Part shown: piece by piece, positions 60,412 through 64,000 of the stretch
Numbering within the stretch: position 1 is the stretch's first letter
Layout: every line of letters starts with the position of its first letter
Source: JAFECT01 sp035551675
Lineage (GTDB): Bacteria; Pseudomonadota; Alphaproteobacteria; Caulobacterales; Caulobacteraceae
Reading direction: 5' to 3'
Length of the DNA: 64,000 nucleotides
Assembly (NCBI GenBank): GCA_035551675.1
Contig: DASZMV010000040.1
Location: 248,001 to 312,000 of the forward strand
Notes under the pieces: model-generated
Seen by the model: the letters and a program-made list of their open reading frames with translations, nothing else
Told to the model about the DNA's origin: nothing
The model's database searches: none
Program-made: the position numbers and the translations under genes

Positions 60412-61586
60412 ACCTTCCTGTTCAACCCTGGCTTACGGCGGTCGACGGGCCGCCCATCGGCGAGGCGCTCGCCTGGATCGCAGGCCGCGTGTTCCCGGCC
60501 GACAAGCCGTTGATCGACCTGTGCCAGGCGGTCCCGGGCTATCCGCCGCCTCGCGTACTCATCGAGCACATCGCGTCCGCGCTTACCGACCCGCAGACGC
60601 ACCGCTACACCGACATCGCGGGTTTGCCGACGTTGCGGTCGGCCCTCGCGGCAGACATTGCGCGCGTTTACGGCGCAGATTCGGTCGCGGCCGCAAACGT
60701 GTTGATCACCGCCGGCTGCAACCAGGCCTATTGCCTGACCACGCTCGCGCTCGCCAAGGCGGGGGACGAGATCGTCCTGCCGCTGCCCTGCTATTTCAAT
60801 CACCGGCAATGGCTGGAGATGAACGGCGTCACGCCGCGCTTTGTCCCGTTCAACCCCGAAAGCGACGGCGTCCCAGGCCTGCGCGCCATCGAAGCCGCGA
60901 TTGGATCCAAGACGCGCGCCCTGGTCCTGATCTCGCCCAACAACCCGACCGGCGCGATCTATCCGCCGGCGTTTCTGGAAGCCGCCTTCGATCTCTGCCG
61001 TGCGGCGAACATCGCGTTGGTGCTCGACGAAACCTATCGCGACTTCCTGCCCGCAGACGGCGCGCCTCACGACCTGTTCCGGGGCAGGGACTGGGCCTCG
61101 ACGCTGGTGCATCTCTACAGCTTCTCCAAGGTCTTCTGCCTGACCGGCCATCGCACCGGCGCCGTGGTCGGATCGCCCGACCTGTTGCAGCAGATCGCCA
61201 AGGCGATGGACTGCGTCGCGATCTGCGCGCCGCGGATCGGCCAGATCGCCGCGCAATGGGGGCTCGAACATCTGCAGGATTGGCGCGCGGACAACCGGCG
61301 CCTGATGCGCGATCGCCTCGCGGCATTCAAAGAAGCGCTCGCCGACAAGCCGGGGGGCTATGAGATCGTCAGCGCCGGCGCCTATTTCGCCTATCTGCGT
61401 CATCCGCATCCCAACCAGGACTCGACGACCGTCGCGCGTCGCCTGGTCGGCCAACAGAACCTGCTCACCCTCCCCGGCGCCATGTTCGGCCCCGACCAGG
61501 ACGCCTACCTCCGCCTCGCCTTCGCCAACGTCGGCGCCGACGCGATCGCGGATATCCGGGTGCGATTGGAAGCCGACGGAAACTAG
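60408..61586 (+). CDS. PLP-dependent class I/II aminotransferase
   Basis: This 392-residue enzyme has the aspartate aminotransferase fold type I layout: QAVPGYPPPRVLIEHIASAL, LITAGCNQAYCLTTLALAKA, LISPNNPTGAIYPP, the cofactor Asp in LVLDETYRDF, and the Schiff-base lysine in YSFSKVFCLTGHRTG. The amino donor and acceptor are not evident. The ATG at 60408 overlaps the TSUP gene; its stop overlaps that of the convergent TetR gene by 4 bases. Confidence 0.9.
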   Translation: MNLPVQPWLTAVDGPPIGEALAWIAGRVFPADKPLIDLCQAVPGYPPPRVLIEHIASALTDPQTHRYTDIAGLPTLRSALAADIARVYGADSVAAANVLITAGCNQAYCLTTLALAKAGDEIVLPLPCYFNHRQWLEMNGVTPRFVPFNPESDGVPGLRAIEAAIGSKTRALVLISPNNPTGAIYPPAFLEAAFDLCRAANIALVLDETYRDFLPADGAPHDLFRGRDWASTLVHLYSFSKVFCLTGHRTGAVVGSPDLLQQIAKAMDCVAICAPRIGQIAAQWGLEHLQDWRADNRRLMRDRLAAFKEALADKPGGYEIVSAGAYFAYLRHPHPNQDSTTVARRLVGQQNLLTLPGAMFGPDQDAYLRLAFANVGADAIADIRVRLEADGN

Positions 61587-62272
61587 GGCGTAACCAGCCG
61601 TCGGACGTGGTCGCACAGGAGGTCGCGGGTCAGGTCCAGGCGATCGCCGTCGAAGTCGGGCCAGCCCATGAACTTGAGCATGCTGGCGCGCTTGGCGTGA
61701 AAGGGCGCGATCTGGCCCATGATCAACAATCCCTTTAATCGCACCAGCGGTTCGTCCGCCGGTCGGCCGATCGAGCGCGCGACGAGCTCGACGCAGAGCG
61801 ACATCAGGACCTTGGCGATGCCCTGATCCATGACCTCGAAGGCGGGACCGATGTCGTCGCCCTGACAGCGGTTGTGAAAGCGGCTCCAGGTCTCGTCGTC
61901 ATGGGAGACCATGGCGAACTCCGCCATGCGTCCGACCAGGCTGCACAGGGCCTCGACCGCGGGTTCGCGATCCTGGCCGGCCAGGGCCTTGCGCGCCGCC
62001 TCCAGGGGTTCGGCGAGATGAGCCATCACCCGCGCGACGACGGTCTCGCCGCAGGCGCGGTGCAGGCCCTCCTTGGAGTCGAAATAGTACTGGAGCGCCG
62101 GCGGATTGACCCCCGCTTCGGCCGCGATGCGCCGGGTGGAGGCGCCGCGATAGCCCTCGTCCGCGAACACCACGAAGGCCGCGTCGATGATCCTTTCGCG
62201 CGTTTCCTCGCCCCGGGCGTAGCCGCCCTCCGGGGGTCGCCGCCTGGGGCCCGTTACGGCCGCCTCGTCCAT
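61583..62272 (-). CDS. TetR-family transcriptional regulator (CecR-like)
   Basis: This 229-residue regulator has an N-terminal HTH (RERIIDAAFVVFADEGYRGA, STRRIAAEAGVNPPALQYYF) and a C-terminal domain with FHNRCQGDDIGPAFEVMDQG and LLIMGQIAPFHAKRAS, the CecR/DUF1956 pattern. CecR-type repressors often control adjacent transport and detoxification genes. The ATG at 62272 was taken; a GTG at 62284 is an alternative. It lies 53 bases from the end of the pseudouridine synthase gene, on the same strand downstream of it. Confidence 0.87.
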   Translation of the reverse strand: MDEAAVTGPRRRPPEGGYARGEETRERIIDAAFVVFADEGYRGASTRRIAAEAGVNPPALQYYFDSKEGLHRACGETVVARVMAHLAEPLEAARKALAGQDREPAVEALCSLVGRMAEFAMVSHDDETWSRFHNRCQGDDIGPAFEVMDQGIAKVLMSLCVELVARSIGRPADEPLVRLKGLLIMGQIAPFHAKRASMLKFMGWPDFDGDRLDLTRDLLCDHVRRLVTP

Positions 62273-62325
62273 GCCTTGCTTCACTCCTGTCCCCGCGAAG
62301 ATAGGCGGCTTTGGCCCAATAGTCC

Positions 62326-63102
62326 CTAGGCCTTCAGCGACGAGGCGCCCACCAGGGCCGCGCGCTCTTGCGGCGTAATCACGCGCCAGCGGCGTTCGGG
62401 GAGTTCGCCGAGCTGGATCGGACCGATGCGGACGCGGATCAGGTCGGTGACCTCGAGGTCGACCAGTTCGCACATGCGCCGGATCTGGCGGTTGCGGCCT
62501 TCGGTCAGGATGAAGCGCAGGCGCTGGTCGTCGATGGACTTCACGTCGGCGGGCTTCAGCCGGCGGCCGTCGAGTTGGAGGCCATGACGCAGCAAGGCCA
62601 GCTTCTTCTCGGTGATCTGACCGGCGACCTTGACCCGGTACTCCTTCTCCAGCTCCGACTGCGGCCCGATCACCGCGCGCGCCACGACGCCATCTTCGGA
62701 CAGCATCAAGAGGCCGCGGGAGTCGCGGTCGAGCCGGCCGACGGGCGCAAGCTGAGTGTCGCGGTCCGGGATGCGCGGCGCGTCGCCCAGCAGGTTTTCG
62801 CGGGTGAGAAGACGCACCGCCGGAATCTGGCCCGGTTCGGGCTGGGCGGAGACCACGCCGACCGGCTTGTGGATCAGAACGGTCAGGGCGGCCGCCAGTT
62901 CGGCGGAGGCCTTGTCGGCCAGCACCAGGGTCTGGCCGGGCGCGATCTTGCGGCCGACGTCCTCCACCACCTCGCCGTCGATGGAGACCAGGCCGTCCGC
63001 GATCAGCGCCTCCGCCTCACGGCGCGAACAGACGCCCGATTGCGCCAGCCAGCGGTTCACCCGCTGGGGGTCGGGCTCGTCATAGCGGCGGGTCCAGGCC
63101 AT
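62326..63102 (-). CDS. Pseudouridine synthase (RluB/RsuA family)
   Basis: This 258-residue enzyme has an N-terminal S4 RNA-binding domain (RVNRWLAQSGVCSRREAEAL onward) and the RsuA-type catalytic domain with Asp125 in LAPVGRLDRDSRGLLML. KEYRVKVAG and LTEGRNRQIRRMCELVDLEV are the other family motifs. It isomerises a specific uridine in 23S or 16S rRNA; RluB or RluF cannot be separated by eye. The ATG at 63102 is preferred to a longer TTG start. It is divergent from the flavoprotein gene. Confidence 0.9.
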   Translation of the reverse strand: MAWTRRYDEPDPQRVNRWLAQSGVCSRREAEALIADGLVSIDGEVVEDVGRKIAPGQTLVLADKASAELAAALTVLIHKPVGVVSAQPEPGQIPAVRLLTRENLLGDAPRIPDRDTQLAPVGRLDRDSRGLLMLSEDGVVARAVIGPQSELEKEYRVKVAGQITEKKLALLRHGLQLDGRRLKPADVKSIDDQRLRFILTEGRNRQIRRMCELVDLEVTDLIRVRIGPIQLGELPERRWRVITPQERAALVGASSLKA

Positions 63103-63166
63103 GGCGGGATAGACCAAGTCCCGTCGGTACAATCAACCCGGCTATATCTGCGGCGTGGAGGTTCGG

Positions 63167-64000
63167 GTGGATCGATTCGACGTGGTGGTGGCCGGCGCGG
63201 GCGCGGCGGGGCTGATGTGCGCCATCGAGGCGGGCAAGCGCGGCCGTCGCGTGCTGGTGCTCGACCACGCCAAGGCGCCCGGCGAGAAGATCCGCATCTC
63301 CGGCGGCGGTCGCTGCAACTTCACCAACATCCACACCCGGTGGGACCGGTTCCTGTCGCAGAACCCCCGCTTCGCGATCTCGGCCCTGAGCCGTTATCAG
63401 CCGAAGGACTTCATCGCGCTGGTCGAGCGCTACGGCATCGGCTGGCACGAGAAGACGCTGGGGCAATTGTTCTGCGACGACAGCGCACGGCAGATCGTCG
63501 AGATGCTGCTGACGGAGCTCAAGGCGTCCGGCGGGACGCTGCGGCTGAACACCGCGGTTACGGCGATCGAAAAGCGCGGCGCCGGGTTTCGGCTGACCGC
63601 GGGCGACCGGGACGTCGAGTGCGACGCGCTGGTCATCGCCACCGGCGGCAAATCGATTCCGAAGATGGGCGCCACCAGCTTCGGCTACGACGTTGCGGAA
63701 CAGTTCGGCTTGCGGATCGTGGAAACGCGACCGGGCCTCGTTCCGCTGACCTTCGAGATCGGATTACTGGAGCGGCTGAAAAGCCTCGCGGGCGTCGCGG
63801 TCGACACCCGGATCGCGCACGACAAGACCCGCTTCGACGAAGCGATGTTGTTCACCCACCGTGGCCTCAGCGGGCCGGCCGTGCTGCAGATCTCGTCATA
63901 CTGGCGCCCTGGCGAAGCGATCACCATCGACATGGCGCCCGGCGTAGACGTTTACGCCGCTTTGCGCGACGCGCGCGGGGAGCATCCTCGGCAGCTGACG
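63167..64000 (+). CDS. HI0933/BaiN-family NAD(P)/FAD-dependent oxidoreductase (partial, 3' end cut)
   Basis: The frame opens with the dinucleotide motif DVVVAGAGAAGLMCAIEAGK, then KIRISGGGRCNFTN, the HI0933 signature. VIATGGKSIPKMGATSFGYD, VPLTFEI and FTHRGLSGPAVLQISSYW follow. The family contains flavoproteins of unknown or bile-acid related reactions. The GTG at 63167 has GGAGG at 63157-63161, five bases upstream. About 278 residues are visible and the gene continues past the right edge. Confidence 0.9.
   Translation, partial: MDRFDVVVAGAGAAGLMCAIEAGKRGRRVLVLDHAKAPGEKIRISGGGRCNFTNIHTRWDRFLSQNPRFAISALSRYQPKDFIALVERYGIGWHEKTLGQLFCDDSARQIVEMLLTELKASGGTLRLNTAVTAIEKRGAGFRLTAGDRDVECDALVIATGGKSIPKMGATSFGYDVAEQFGLRIVETRPGLVPLTFEIGLLERLKSLAGVAVDTRIAHDKTRFDEAMLFTHRGLSGPAVLQISSYWRPGEAITIDMAPGVDVYAALRDARGEHPRQLT

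Noticed and set aside
1..64000. tRNA, rRNA, CRISPR, prophage or insertion sequence
   Set aside because: No tRNA arm pattern, direct-repeat array, transposase or integrase motifs or target-site duplications were seen on reading both strands.

Overview
The window is GC-rich, densely packed chromosomal DNA from an alphaproteobacterium. The general stress response trio PhyR, NepR and EcfG, an EcfG-type promoter (GGAAC-N17-CGTT), a NodT-type outer-membrane factor with its RND pump, many 4-base ATGA/GTGA gene overlaps and two hybrid histidine kinases point to Alphaproteobacteria. Caulobacterales relatives (Caulobacter/Phenylobacterium-like) are my best guess, but the genus is inferred. I see no rRNA, tRNA, CRISPR array, insertion sequence or prophage, and no gene-free gap longer than about 300 bases.

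Layout: 1-6.8 kb holds smpB (cut by the window edge), dapA, a soluble lytic transglycosylase, and an overlapping TetR/binding protein/FecCD permease/ATPase uptake operon. 6.9-18.8 kb holds two membrane hybrid kinases, an AT-richer Sel1-DsbA fusion gene, two RNA methyltransferases, an aldehyde dehydrogenase, an ABC-2 exporter, a Rid protein and a DCC thiol oxidoreductase. 18.8-23.7 kb holds hrpB, an amino-acid permease with a strong terminator, and a glyoxalase II-like hydrolase. 23.8-29.3 kb is a general stress response island: a single-domain regulator, phyR, a KGG-motif stress gene, an EgtB-EgtD fusion for ergothioneine, ecfG with its own promoter, nepR and an SCP2 protein. 29.4-33.8 kb holds a TPR sulfotransferase, an ABC-2 exporter and an MlaC-like protein. 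34-41 kb is a four-gene RND efflux operon ending in a metallophosphoesterase, followed by an LpxO-like hydroxylase and a carbonic anhydrase. 42.8-51 kb holds two divergent, mirror-image operons, each with a beta-lactamase-fold serine hydrolase and an atypical M19 dipeptidase, around a cupin-XRE regulator and a RidA gene. 51-53.1 kb is an ECF42-type sigma/DGPF protein/DoxX locus. 53.3-64 kb holds a DUF885/MFS/TIGR04076/aldo-keto reductase operon, MAPEG, an esterase/lipoprotein/TSUP/aminotransferase run, a TetR regulator, a pseudouridine synthase and a flavoprotein cut by the window end.

The most notable items are: (1) the single-chain EgtB-EgtD protein between phyR and ecfG, in the reverse domain order of fungal Egt1; (2) a rearranged stress locus with nepR convergent to ecfG; (3) the mirrored peptidase operons, whose two M19 proteins both lack the HxD and bridging-Glu metal ligands but keep the other half of the site; (4) a 187-base convergent coding overlap between slt and an ABC ATPase that covers the ATPase H-loop. 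Start codons were chosen by eye from ribosome binding sites, overlaps and domain starts. Functions are from motif recognition without database searches.
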